Below, one piece after another: positions 1-6,252 of a stretch of 6,773 nt of DNA (within the stretch, counting starts at the first letter, position 1; the number at the start of each line of letters is the position of its first letter). A program made the position numbers and the translations under genes. Origin of the DNA: Desulfobacterales bacterium (GTDB taxonomy: Bacteria; Desulfobacterota; Desulfobacteria; Desulfobacterales; DAOWNP01); NCBI GenBank assembly GCA_030149595.1, contig JASFBI010000101.1, forward strand, positions 1 to 6,773. Direction: 5' to 3'. Under the pieces are notes generated by a model. It worked only from the letters and a program-made list of their open reading frames with translations. It had not been told where the DNA came from and did not search any database.

Positions 1-105
1 TGTACAGATCGTTTTTATTGTCTTTTTAGAGTATCCCCCTGAAAGAATACAAAATAGATTAACGTCTTGTTTGTCAATAATAGAGAGGGCTTTATTGCAT
101 GTTAT
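1..105 (-). pseudogene. Out-of-protein continuation of the cheR TPR tail beyond an in-frame TGA (partial, runs off window)
   Basis: The 35 codons after the TGA at 106-108, read in the same frame as cheR, contain no stop and reach the first base of the window. They begin ITCNKALSII. The preceding TPR-like helix has L-A-x-x-Y (residues 408-412 of the upstream protein). Counting on from it, the Ala-Leu pair falls exactly at TPR positions 27-28, so the frame and spacing are preserved across the stop. Further on comes LSGGYSKKTI followed by a Cys, which from memory resembles tails of TPR-bearing CheR proteins. I infer that this is the original C-terminal end of the gene, now separated by a nonsense codon. 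I see no Shine-Dalgarno plus start that would let it be translated alone: the ATGs near the stop lead to a TAA after five codons in another frame. Confidence 0.6.
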
Positions 106-1371
106 TCATTCCTTTTTATATTTTCTTTCTTTTTGATAAATTTGAGCTAATCTGAAATAGGACATAAAAAACGAAGGGTTTAAAAATATTGATGCTTCAT
201 ATGCTTTTACACTTTTGTTTGTTTTTTTTTTCTCTTCATAAACAAGGCCCTTAATAAAATAAGCTTCAGGAGAAAATTCATTGATGGAAAAAATTTTATC
301 AACAAATCCAAATGTCTGTTTGAAGTCTTCTCTATTAATGGCCATTATGGCAGATATAGTTAATATATTTATATTACTGGTGTTACTGTAGTATTTTTCT
401 ATAAGATTTTTTGCTTTTAAATAGTCTTTTGTCAGATAGAGGTTTAATAAATTGTCAAAAATATCAGTTTGTTTTTTATTATTATCAGATGGTAGCAGCT
501 GGATAATATTTTTTTTTTGTTGATTATCAGGTGGATAATTAACTTTATAAATAAATGTATTATCAGTTTTTATTGGTATGAATAAATTTTCACCTAAAAT
601 GTCAGGGGTTTCACTGTGTCCTAAAATAAGAAATCCTTCTGGAACAAGAAGCTTATAGAAATTTTTAAGGATATTATTTATTATGGTTTTATCAAAATAT
701 ATTATTACGTTTCTGCAAAAAATTATATCTATGTTTTTTAAAAATGTATTATTGTTTTTATTCTGATCAATTTTGATGTTAAATATTTTAAACTCTACCT
801 TTTTTTTAACCTGATCAATAATTGAATATTTTCCACTGTTTTCAGAAAAATATTTTTCTATTATAGTATCATTGACTCCTCTAAATGAATGCTTTGAAAA
901 TATTCCTGAGTTTGCTTTTTCTATGTTATAGGAGTTTATATCTGATCCTATTATTTTGATTTCATCAAATTTATCAAACAGATCTGCTTTGTGCAGTGCT
1001 ATTGCTATAGAGTATGTCTCTTCTCCCGAAGAACAACCAGCAGACCATATTTTAAGTTTTTTTTCTTTTTTTCTCTTTAAAACAGCAGGGATAATATAAT
1101 TTGTAAGTGCGTTAAACTGGTTGTTATCTCTAAAAAAATATGTTTCAGAGATTGTAATATTATTTATAAATATTTTAAGTTCATCTGCTCCTTTAACATT
1201 TGTAATATGATTTATATATTCAGTTGCAGAAACTATATTAGTTTTTGTAAGTCTCTTGGATATAATAGACATAACCCGTTTGTGTTCTTTGTCAGACAAA
1301 GATATACCACAATAATTTTCAACAAATTGAGTAAGTTTTAGAAAAAAGTAGTTATTTTGTTTAATGTCCAT
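106..1371 (-). CDS. cheR: CheR-type chemoreceptor glutamate methyltransferase with C-terminal TPR repeats, ended early by an in-frame TGA
   Basis: This protein would transfer methyl groups from S-adenosylmethionine to glutamates of chemoreceptors in the cytoplasm, tuning receptor adaptation. The 421-residue product has the small N-terminal CheR helical domain (about residues 10-70). The catalytic core follows: ETYFFRD (76-82, with the family Arg at 81), the SAM loop WSAGCSSGEE (109-118), the acidic SDIN (143-146), FCRNVIIYFD (218-227) and LGHSE (250-254). A low-complexity linker at about 280-305 leads to TPR-like helices at about 305-421, with a clear repeat near residues 365-400. The start ATG lies inside the last codons of cheW (11 bp overlap), which suggests translational coupling; no strong Shine-Dalgarno is visible. 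A single TPR-tailed CheR next to cheW is typical of alternative chemosensory operons. The methyltransferase domain is whole, but the TGA at 106-108 falls inside a TPR helix and the frame continues beyond it. The protein may therefore be truncated, or the gene a young pseudogene. The gene is strikingly AT-rich. Confidence 0.9.
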   Translation of the reverse strand: MDIKQNNYFFLKLTQFVENYCGISLSDKEHKRVMSIISKRLTKTNIVSATEYINHITNVKGADELKIFINNITISETYFFRDNNQFNALTNYIIPAVLKRKKEKKLKIWSAGCSSGEETYSIAIALHKADLFDKFDEIKIIGSDINSYNIEKANSGIFSKHSFRGVNDTIIEKYFSENSGKYSIIDQVKKKVEFKIFNIKIDQNKNNNTFLKNIDIIFCRNVIIYFDKTIINNILKNFYKLLVPEGFLILGHSETPDILGENLFIPIKTDNTFIYKVNYPPDNQQKKNIIQLLPSDNNKKQTDIFDNLLNLYLTKDYLKAKNLIEKYYSNTSNINILTISAIMAINREDFKQTFGFVDKIFSINEFSPEAYFIKGLVYEEKKKTNKSVKAYEASIFLNPSFFMSYFRLAQIYQKERKYKKE

Positions 1372-1822
1372 TGTTTAATATTTTGTAAAATTTTATTTTA
1401 TGACAGATATAATCTGTATTTAATATGGGTATCTGTTTTTCTGATTTCAAATATATGGATTTTATAATATTATTGTCATATTTTATGATTAAATTTTTAG
1501 TATCTAATATCTTTTTTTCATCAATTTTTTCAAAACCAGTAACTTTTTCAATTAAAAGACAGGCAGAACATTTTTCCTTTTTTAATGCTATAAACATTGT
1601 TGAAATTTTTTTACTTTTTTCCCCCGTTACAATAAGGTCTGAGTGGATTGCAGGAACAGATTCTCCATGAAGATTAATTAATCCTGCACAAATAGCATCT
1701 GCTCCGTATAACGGGATGATTTCAGGTATAAAATTTATTTCAGTAATTTCAGAAATATTTATGGCAAAATATTTACCATTTAATAAAAAGTTTAAAACTA
1801 CAATTGAATTACTATTTTTCAT
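1361..1822 (-). CDS. cheW: CheW-like chemotaxis coupling protein
   Basis: CheW is a small cytoplasmic adaptor that links chemoreceptors to the CheA histidine kinase. The 153-residue product has the usual length and layout: LLNGKYFAINISEITEI (13-29), matching the FxLxGxxFAIxIxxVxEI opening, then the core CAGLINLHGESVPAI (45-59) and the second SH3-like lobe from about residue 75. Two positions are odd. The near-invariant NLRG motif is NLHG (50-53), and the usual V-P-V-I-D-L is V-P-A-I-H-S-D-L, so an Arg and an Asp that most CheWs keep are both His here. The start was chosen because it places the first beta strand normally and has no in-frame alternative nearby. No clear Shine-Dalgarno precedes it. 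It leads the visible chemosensory block and overlaps cheR by 11 bp. Its composition is very AT-rich, like cheR and unlike nadC/valS. Confidence 0.85.
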   Translation of the reverse strand: MKNSNSIVVLNFLLNGKYFAINISEITEINFIPEIIPLYGADAICAGLINLHGESVPAIHSDLIVTGEKSKKISTMFIALKKEKCSACLLIEKVTGFEKIDEKKILDTKNLIIKYDNNIIKSIYLKSEKQIPILNTDYICHKIKFYKILNNGH

Positions 1823-1876
1823 ATTTAATGGGCAGGGTATATTGATTTTAAAATATTTATCAAAAAATTTAAAAGA

Positions 1877-1885
1877 AGTATACCA
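1877..1885 (-). promoter_or_regulatory. Candidate extended -10 promoter for cheW-cheR
   Basis: On the minus strand the sequence TGGTATACT combines a TATACT -10 box (5/6 to consensus) with the TG-N extension. It lies about 55 bases before the cheW start, in the only non-coding gap ahead of this block. The -35 hexamer 17 bases upstream (1900-1905, TTTTAT) is poor, as is allowed for extended -10 promoters. The region is so AT-rich that chance matches are likely. I see no sigma54 or sigma28 motif here. Confidence 0.35.
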
Positions 1886-1975
1886 TGAACAAAAAGGAAA
1901 TAAAACGATTTAATGAATTTATGTTAGGGAGAAATTTCTAAATATCCATATAAATTCAGGTCATTTTCCACACCA

Positions 1976-2300
1976 TTAAAATGAATAACCTGAAAACGAG
2001 GTGTTTTTTTCCTTGTCTCCGAGAATATAAAGAGACCATATATTGCCAAGAAGATGCCAAAAACCGCCATGGAGAAACATAAAGGTAAAAAAAGAAGCAA
2101 CCTGTTGTCCAAAGGAAAAATAGGCACTATATGTATCATTAAAATAACGGGCAGGAACAAGACCATAAGTAAACATATACATGTCAGAAGATCTGCCATG
2201 AAAAATTATTGCAATAAACAGAACAGTGTTTATTGCAATAATGATATTATTTACAACAGGGTAGTTTTTTTGAAGGTATGGTATCTCTTATGGGTATCAT
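1976..2300 (-). pseudogene. Rhomboid family intramembrane protease, frameshifted and missing its catalytic half
   Basis: Rhomboids cleave membrane proteins inside the bilayer using a Ser-His dyad. A frame opens 3 bases after nadC with MIPIRDTIPSK, a very common rhomboid N-terminus, but reaches a stop at 2247-2249 after 17 codons. The run of seven T at 2265-2271 (A7 on the coding strand) is one base too long. With six, the reading becomes IPSKNYPVVNNIIIAINTV and continues through membrane segment 1, the extracytoplasmic loop and FMFLHGGFWHLLGNIWSLYI, the conserved segment carrying the accessory His and Asn. The likeness ends just after LGD at about 2013, and a stop follows at 1976. The remaining membrane segments, the GxSG serine and the catalytic His are absent. 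The corrected product would have about 107 residues, against over 200 in the family. It sits as third gene of the valS-nadC operon. Two independent lesions make it a pseudogene; a shortened but expressed membrane peptide from an internal ATG at 2180-2182 is possible but lacks any catalytic serine. Confidence 0.85.
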
Positions 2301-2303
2301 TTT

Positions 2304-3134
2304 TCAGACATTATTTATCTTCATGCTCAGATCAACAGCTACGGCTGAATGGGTTAAAGCACCTACAGATATTATATCCACACCTGTATCAGCATAAGCT
2401 CTAATATTTTTTTTGGTAACCATTCCTGATACTTCAGAGACAGCTCTTTTATTGATAAGCTTTACAGCTGTCTTGACCATGTCTATATCCATATTATCAA
2501 GCATTATGATATCTGCACCAGCATCTAATGCCTCTTTTACCTCAGAGATACTGCTTGTTTCAACTTCAATTTTAACAAGGTGGGAGACAGAGTCTCTTAT
2601 CTTGTTAACGGCTTTTTGTATCCCACCTGAAACAGCAATGTGATTATCTTTGATTAAAACTCCGTCATATAATCCAAACCTGTGGTTATATGCTCCACCG
2701 GCACGGACAGCATGTTTTTCAAGAGCACGCCATCCAGGGGTTGTTTTTCTTGTATCCACAAGCTTTACTTTTTTACCGTCAAGCAGAGTAACGTATTCTT
2801 GTACAAAAGTTGCAATGCCTGAAAGTCTCTGGAGGAAATTTAGTGCTATTCTTTCACCTTTTAAAAGGGCCCGTAAATTTCCTGATATCTGCAATATCTT
2901 TTGGCCAAAGGGTACTTTGTCTCCATCACAAACTTCAAAAGAGTAGACCGCATCAGGGTCAAAAGTGGAAAAAACTTTTTTAGCAACTGATATTCCTGCT
3001 GCAACAATATCCTGTTTTGCTATAATATATCCTGAACCCTGCATATATTTATCAATAATATTATCTGTAGTTATATCTCTTGGGCCGATATCTTCCTGTA
3101 TGGATAAATCCAATAAATTATCAAGTAAATCCAT
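2304..3134 (-). CDS. nadC: Nicotinate-nucleotide pyrophosphorylase (quinolinate phosphoribosyltransferase)
   Basis: This cytoplasmic enzyme (EC 2.4.2.19) joins quinolinate to PRPP, releasing CO2 and PPi to give nicotinate mononucleotide, the step after NadB/NadA in de novo NAD synthesis. The 276-residue product is of normal length. Visible family signatures in order are EDIGPRDITT (14-23), KGERIALNFLQRLSGIAT (92-109), VDTRKTTPGWRALEK (126-140), the substrate-binding AYNHRFGLYDG (148-158) and LIKDNH (160-165), IEVET (189-193), ADIIMLDNM (207-215) and VDIISVGALTHS (252-263). All expected Arg, His, Lys, Glu and Asp residues in these motifs are present, so it should be active. It starts 4 bases after the valS stop, with an AGGA at 3146-3149 inside the end of valS, and ends 3 bases before the rhomboid start; it is clearly co-transcribed. 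The proper TGA stop here shows that TGA is a real terminator in this genome. Confidence 0.97.
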   Translation of the reverse strand: MDLLDNLLDLSIQEDIGPRDITTDNIIDKYMQGSGYIIAKQDIVAAGISVAKKVFSTFDPDAVYSFEVCDGDKVPFGQKILQISGNLRALLKGERIALNFLQRLSGIATFVQEYVTLLDGKKVKLVDTRKTTPGWRALEKHAVRAGGAYNHRFGLYDGVLIKDNHIAVSGGIQKAVNKIRDSVSHLVKIEVETSSISEVKEALDAGADIIMLDNMDIDMVKTAVKLINKRAVSEVSGMVTKKNIRAYADTGVDIISVGALTHSAVAVDLSMKINNV

Positions 3135-3138
3135 GTTT

Positions 3139-5808
3139 TTATTCGTCCTGAAATTCTTTTATTTTGTTAAGGTTAAATTTTAGCTTGTCTGTTTTTTGTA
3201 AAAGGTTTCCATGCTTTGTTTTAACTTTATCCACTACATCAACAGGAGCTTTGCTTAAAAAACTCTCATTGGCAAGTTTTTTTGACATGGTAATAAGTTC
3301 TTTTTCAGCTTTTTTAATCTCTTTTGAAAGCCGTAAAACTTCATTTGAAAAATCCACAATACCTTCTAAAAGTATAAAAACAGTTGAAGAATCAACTATA
3401 GCTGTGGCTGCTTTTGCAGGTCTGCTTCCTGGTTTTTCAATGGTTATTTCATCAAGCTTTGCAAGGTTTAATAAAATATTTTTATGCTCTTTTAATGTTT
3501 TTCTCACGATTTCATCTGCTGACTGCACAATAACATTAAGAGATAAAGAAGGTGGAATATTCATTTCTCCACGCACTGTTCTTATGCCGGTAATAATGTT
3601 TATCAGCAACTCCATATGCTCTTCTGCTTCTTTATAAACAGTAACTGTTTTTTTTGTGGAAGGGTTATCCAGTGGAAACACAGCCTTCATAATGGAGCCT
3701 TCTCTATTTGGTAATTTACTCCATATCTCTTCTGTAACAAATGGAATTAAAGGATGAAGAAGAATCAGGGTGTTTTTTAATACTGTATATAAAACAGCTT
3801 TGCCTGTTTTTTCTTTATCAGTACCATATTTTCCATATAATACCGGTTTTGCGGCTTCAAGATACCAGTCACAGAATTGATGCCATACAAACTGATATAG
3901 AACAGATGCTGCTTCATTAAACTGATAATTTTCAATAGCAGATTCTACATCTTCTGTTACACGCCGTAATCCAGAGAGAATCCATTTGTCAGGTAAAGAG
4001 AGATGCTTATAATCAAAAGACTGGCAGTTTTCATTTATATGCATTAAAGAAAACCTTGCTGCATTCCAGAGTTTGTTTATAAAATGCCTGTAACCTTCAA
4101 TCCTGTCTTCTGAAAGCTTAATATCTCTGCCCTGGGCAGCAAAGGCTGTTAAAGTAAACCTGAAAGCATCAGTTCCGTATTTTTCTATTATATGAAGGGG
4201 ATCTATAACATTTCCCTTTGATTTACTCATTTTTTTACCATGTTCATCTCTAACAAGAGCATGGATATATATATCTTTAAAGGGGACATTATCCATAAAA
4301 TGGATGCCCATCATCATCATTCTCGCAACCCAGAAAAATAAAATATCAAACCCTGTTACAAGAACAGCTGTGGGATAATAATTTTCAAGAAGTTTTGTTT
4401 TTTCAGGCCACCCCATAGTTGAAAATGGCCATAAAGCAGAGCTAAACCAAGTGTCTAAAACATCTGTCTCCTGAAAAAGATTAAGGGATGCACATTTTAC
4501 ACAAACAGACGGAGCCTTTTCTAAAACCATAATATTTTTACAGTCATTACACTGCCATGCGGGAATTTGATGTCCCCACCATATCTGGCGGGATATGCAC
4601 CAGTCTTTAATGTTATACATCCAGTCATAATAGGTTTTTGTCCAAGTATCAGGAACTATTTTTGTTTTACCTTGTTTACATGCCTCAATAGCTTTTTGGG
4701 CAAGGGGTTTTACTTTTACAAACCACTGTTTTGATAAATTAGGTTCAACGATGGTTTTACATCTGTAGCAATGACCTACCCCATGGGTTATTGGTTCAAT
4801 TTTTTCAAGAAGGCCAAGAGATTTTAATTCTTCTACCAGCTCTTTTCTACATGTAAACCTGTCCATCCCCTTATATTTTCCTGTAAGCTCTGTCATTTTG
4901 CCCTGGTCATCTATAACCTTAATTATTTCCAGTTTATGACGTACTCCCAATTCAAAATCATTGGGATCGTGAGCAGGTGTTACTTTTAAAGCACCTGTTC
5001 CAAATTCAGTATCAACGTAATTGTCGTAAATTACAGGAATAACACGATTTGCAATAGGAAGAATAACAGAGTCTGTATTCATATCAGAATATCTGGTATC
5101 TTTATTGTTAACAGCGACAGCAGTATCTCCCAGCATAGTCTCAGGTCTTGTTGTAGCAACAATAAGGTGCTTATCTACATCTTTCATGGGGTACCTTATA
5201 TAGTACAGGTTTCCCTCAAGGTCTTCATGTTCAACTTCAAGGTCAGAAAGAGCAGTCTGGCACCTTGGACACCAGTTTATTATATAGTCTCCTTTATAAA
5301 TCATTCCCTGTTTATAAAGTTCGACAAATACTTTTTTTACAGCAATTGAAAGTCCCTCATCCATGGTAAAGCGTTCTCTGTCCCAATCACATGAAGCACC
5401 AAGGCGTTTTAGCTGATTTATTATAGCACTTCCGTAGTCTTTCCGCCATTCCCATACTTTTTCAATAAATTTTTCTCTTCCTATTTCATCTTTGCTAATA
5501 TTGTTTTTTGAGAGTTCCCGTTCTACAACATTTTGTGTGGCAATACCGGCATGGTCTGTTCCGGGCAACCATAGGACACTGTCTCCGCGTAATCTTCTGT
5601 ACCTGCACAGTATATCCTGAATTGTAATGTTTAAAGCATGGCCCATATGAAGAACACCTGTGACATTAGGCGGAGGTATTACAATTCCGTACCCCTTTTT
5701 TTTTGTATCTTCATCTGCTGCAAACATTTTGTTTTTTTCCCAAAAATCATACCATCTTTTTTCAACCTCTAACGGTTCATAACCCTTATCAATAAGTTCT
5801 GTACTCAT
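3139..5808 (-). CDS. valS: Valyl-tRNA synthetase
   Basis: This essential cytoplasmic class I synthetase charges tRNA-Val with valine and edits mischarged threonine (EC 6.1.1.9). The 889-residue product is full length. The HIGH-type motif is HMGH (54-57) after PPPNVTG (45-51), and the KMSKS loop is at 526-530. The CP1 editing domain (about 180-400) carries TTRPETMLGDTA (219-230) and GTGALKVTPAHDPND (270-284). Cysteine pairs CPRC (180-183), CYRC (347-350), CNDC (420-423) and CVKC (436-439) suggest two zinc knuckles of the kind seen in bacterial ValS. SRQIWWGHQIPAW (406-418) and the anticodon-binding helical domain (about 605-760) follow. A C-terminal coiled-coil arm (about 820-889) is rich in Lys, Glu and Leu. 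The start is supported by AAGGA at 5815-5819, six bases before the ATG. It heads the valS-nadC-rhomboid operon. Runs of up to nine A (5696-5704) are in frame, and no lesion is seen. Confidence 0.98.
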   Translation of the reverse strand: MSTELIDKGYEPLEVEKRWYDFWEKNKMFAADEDTKKKGYGIVIPPPNVTGVLHMGHALNITIQDILCRYRRLRGDSVLWLPGTDHAGIATQNVVERELSKNNISKDEIGREKFIEKVWEWRKDYGSAIINQLKRLGASCDWDRERFTMDEGLSIAVKKVFVELYKQGMIYKGDYIINWCPRCQTALSDLEVEHEDLEGNLYYIRYPMKDVDKHLIVATTRPETMLGDTAVAVNNKDTRYSDMNTDSVILPIANRVIPVIYDNYVDTEFGTGALKVTPAHDPNDFELGVRHKLEIIKVIDDQGKMTELTGKYKGMDRFTCRKELVEELKSLGLLEKIEPITHGVGHCYRCKTIVEPNLSKQWFVKVKPLAQKAIEACKQGKTKIVPDTWTKTYYDWMYNIKDWCISRQIWWGHQIPAWQCNDCKNIMVLEKAPSVCVKCASLNLFQETDVLDTWFSSALWPFSTMGWPEKTKLLENYYPTAVLVTGFDILFFWVARMMMMGIHFMDNVPFKDIYIHALVRDEHGKKMSKSKGNVIDPLHIIEKYGTDAFRFTLTAFAAQGRDIKLSEDRIEGYRHFINKLWNAARFSLMHINENCQSFDYKHLSLPDKWILSGLRRVTEDVESAIENYQFNEAASVLYQFVWHQFCDWYLEAAKPVLYGKYGTDKEKTGKAVLYTVLKNTLILLHPLIPFVTEEIWSKLPNREGSIMKAVFPLDNPSTKKTVTVYKEAEEHMELLINIITGIRTVRGEMNIPPSLSLNVIVQSADEIVRKTLKEHKNILLNLAKLDEITIEKPGSRPAKAATAIVDSSTVFILLEGIVDFSNEVLRLSKEIKKAEKELITMSKKLANESFLSKAPVDVVDKVKTKHGNLLQKTDKLKFNLNKIKEFQDE
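3146..3149 (-). promoter_or_regulatory. Shine-Dalgarno of nadC inside the end of valS
   Basis: AGGA on the minus strand lies 11 bases before the nadC ATG and within the last valS codons. The 4 bp intergenic gap leaves no room for a separate promoter, so nadC should be translated from the valS message. Confidence 0.55.
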
Positions 5809-5814
5809 AAACTA

Positions 5815-5819
5815 TCCTT
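5815..5819 (-). promoter_or_regulatory. Shine-Dalgarno of valS
   Basis: AAGGA lies six bases before the ATG at 5806-5808. It fixes the start and is the clearest ribosome-binding site in the window. Confidence 0.75.
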
Positions 5820-5872
5820 AATTTTATAGGTTGTTACAAAATAAGTTTTAAATTTTACCTGTAAAAGAAATC

Positions 5873-5901
5873 ATTATTTTTTAAAGCATAAAGGCTGTAA
5901 A
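5873..5901 (-). promoter_or_regulatory. Candidate sigma70-type promoter for the valS-nadC operon
   Basis: On the minus strand, TTTACA (5896-5901, 5/6 to the -35 consensus) and AATAAT (5873-5878, 5/6 to the -10 consensus) are separated by exactly 17 bases. Transcription would start near 5866, giving a leader of about 58 bases. The site lies downstream of the terminator at 5977-6003 and upstream of valS, where a promoter is needed. A small inverted repeat TATAG-TAAA-CTATA (5920-5933) sits just upstream and could be an operator, but this is unsupported. I see no T-box. Confidence 0.5.
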
Positions 5902-5976
5902 GTTATTTATGTAACAATCTATAGTAAACTATAAACAGACTATTAATTTATTTTTTACAATATTACTTTTTTAAAT

Positions 5977-6003
5977 AAAAAAAGGGATTATTAAATAATC
6001 CCC
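5977..6003 (-). terminator. Intrinsic terminator on the minus strand
   Basis: GGGATTA (5984-5990) and TAATCCC (5996-6002) form a 7 bp stem with a 5-base loop. On the minus strand the stem is followed at once by seven T (complement of A5977-5983). On the plus strand no T tract follows, so it acts on leftward transcripts. It would end the message of the acidic repeat protein about 250 bases after its stop codon and separate it from the valS promoter. Confidence 0.7.
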
Positions 6004-6049
6004 GCATATATTGCAAATAAATTTTTATTTTTAATTATTTTTTATATAA

Positions 6050-6063
6050 CGGCCATTAGGCCG
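6050..6063. repeat. Inverted repeat (5 bp GC-rich arms, 4-base loop)
   Basis: CGGCC and GGCCG flank ATTA. On the plus strand five T follow eight bases later (6071-6075), too far for a good terminator; on the minus strand no T run follows. Its role is unknown. Confidence 0.45.
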
Positions 6064-6144
6064 ATCTGGATTTTTCATCTAAGTTTGCCCACAATAAATC
6101 ATGAAAAAGACATATTACTTTTACGTTCTTTCATATAACATACA

Positions 6145-6162
6145 TGGCAGATTTATCTGCCA
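6145..6162. repeat. Inverted repeat (7 bp arms, 4-base loop)
   Basis: TGGCAGA and TCTGCCA flank TTTA, giving a GC-containing hairpin in an otherwise AT-rich gap. No T tract follows on either strand, so it is not an intrinsic terminator. It may be a protein-binding site or part of a structured transcript. Confidence 0.5.
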
Positions 6163-6252
6163 CAACGAAAATTAAAACTCTCATGATTACGGTCTGTTGG
6201 ACGGAGTTTCATATAAAAAAAGACACATTTTACAAAGTTAAATTGTAACAGA

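Larger units (their letters stand above)
5809..6252. other. Intergenic region between the acidic protein gene and valS, with several inverted repeats
   Basis: No credible gene is seen in these 444 bases. From right to left they hold an inverted repeat TGGCAGA-TTTA-TCTGCCA (6145-6162); an 8 bp pair TTTTTCAT (6071-6078) with ATGAAAAA (6101-6108) enclosing 22 bases; CGGCC-ATTA-GGCCG (6050-6063); the terminator at 5977-6003; and the valS promoter and Shine-Dalgarno. The three hairpins plus the terminator lie within about 190 bases. They could be the folded 3' untranslated part of the upstream gene or a separate small RNA ending at the terminator. This is inference from base-pairing potential only. 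Confidence 0.5.

Noticed and set aside
75..108. The cheR TGA as a selenocysteine codon, since CAATAA (75-80) and TTATTG (92-97) could pair just downstream of it
   Set aside because: The stem is six mostly A-T pairs with an 11-base loop, unlike a bacterial SECIS element. The residue falls at a variable TPR position with no redox role, and no selenoprotein CheR is known to me.
1924..2199. A 91-residue minus-strand hydrophobic frame starting MADLLTCICLL as a separate membrane protein
   Set aside because: Its hydrophobic part is the out-of-frame image of the rhomboid membrane segments, which read as a conserved rhomboid in the neighbouring frame. Only its last 26 or so codons might be real.
2262..2273. 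Programmed frameshifting at the rhomboid A7 tract
   Set aside because: The zero-frame codons are TCA AAA AAA CTA. Continuing the rhomboid would need a +1 shift or loss of one A, not the usual -1 slip, and seven A is short for transcriptional slippage. The catalytic half is missing in any case.
2413..3637. Several plus-strand open frames opposite nadC and the end of valS, and others opposite cheW and valS
   Set aside because: They are mirror frames of strongly supported minus-strand genes, with no ribosome-binding sites and no recognisable motifs.
6050..6098. A cyclic-di-GMP-I (GEMM) riboswitch, since the minus strand has GGGCAAAC (6083-6090) followed by GGCCTAA (6056-6062)
   Set aside because: The GACGCAAAGCC core between these motifs is missing, the spacing is too short, and no gene of fitting function follows. 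Two short matches are not enough.
6153..6212. A 19-codon minus-strand frame starting MKLRPTDRNHESF in the gap
   Set aside because: It has no Shine-Dalgarno, is very short, and ends inside the hairpin at 6145-6162; nothing recognisable.
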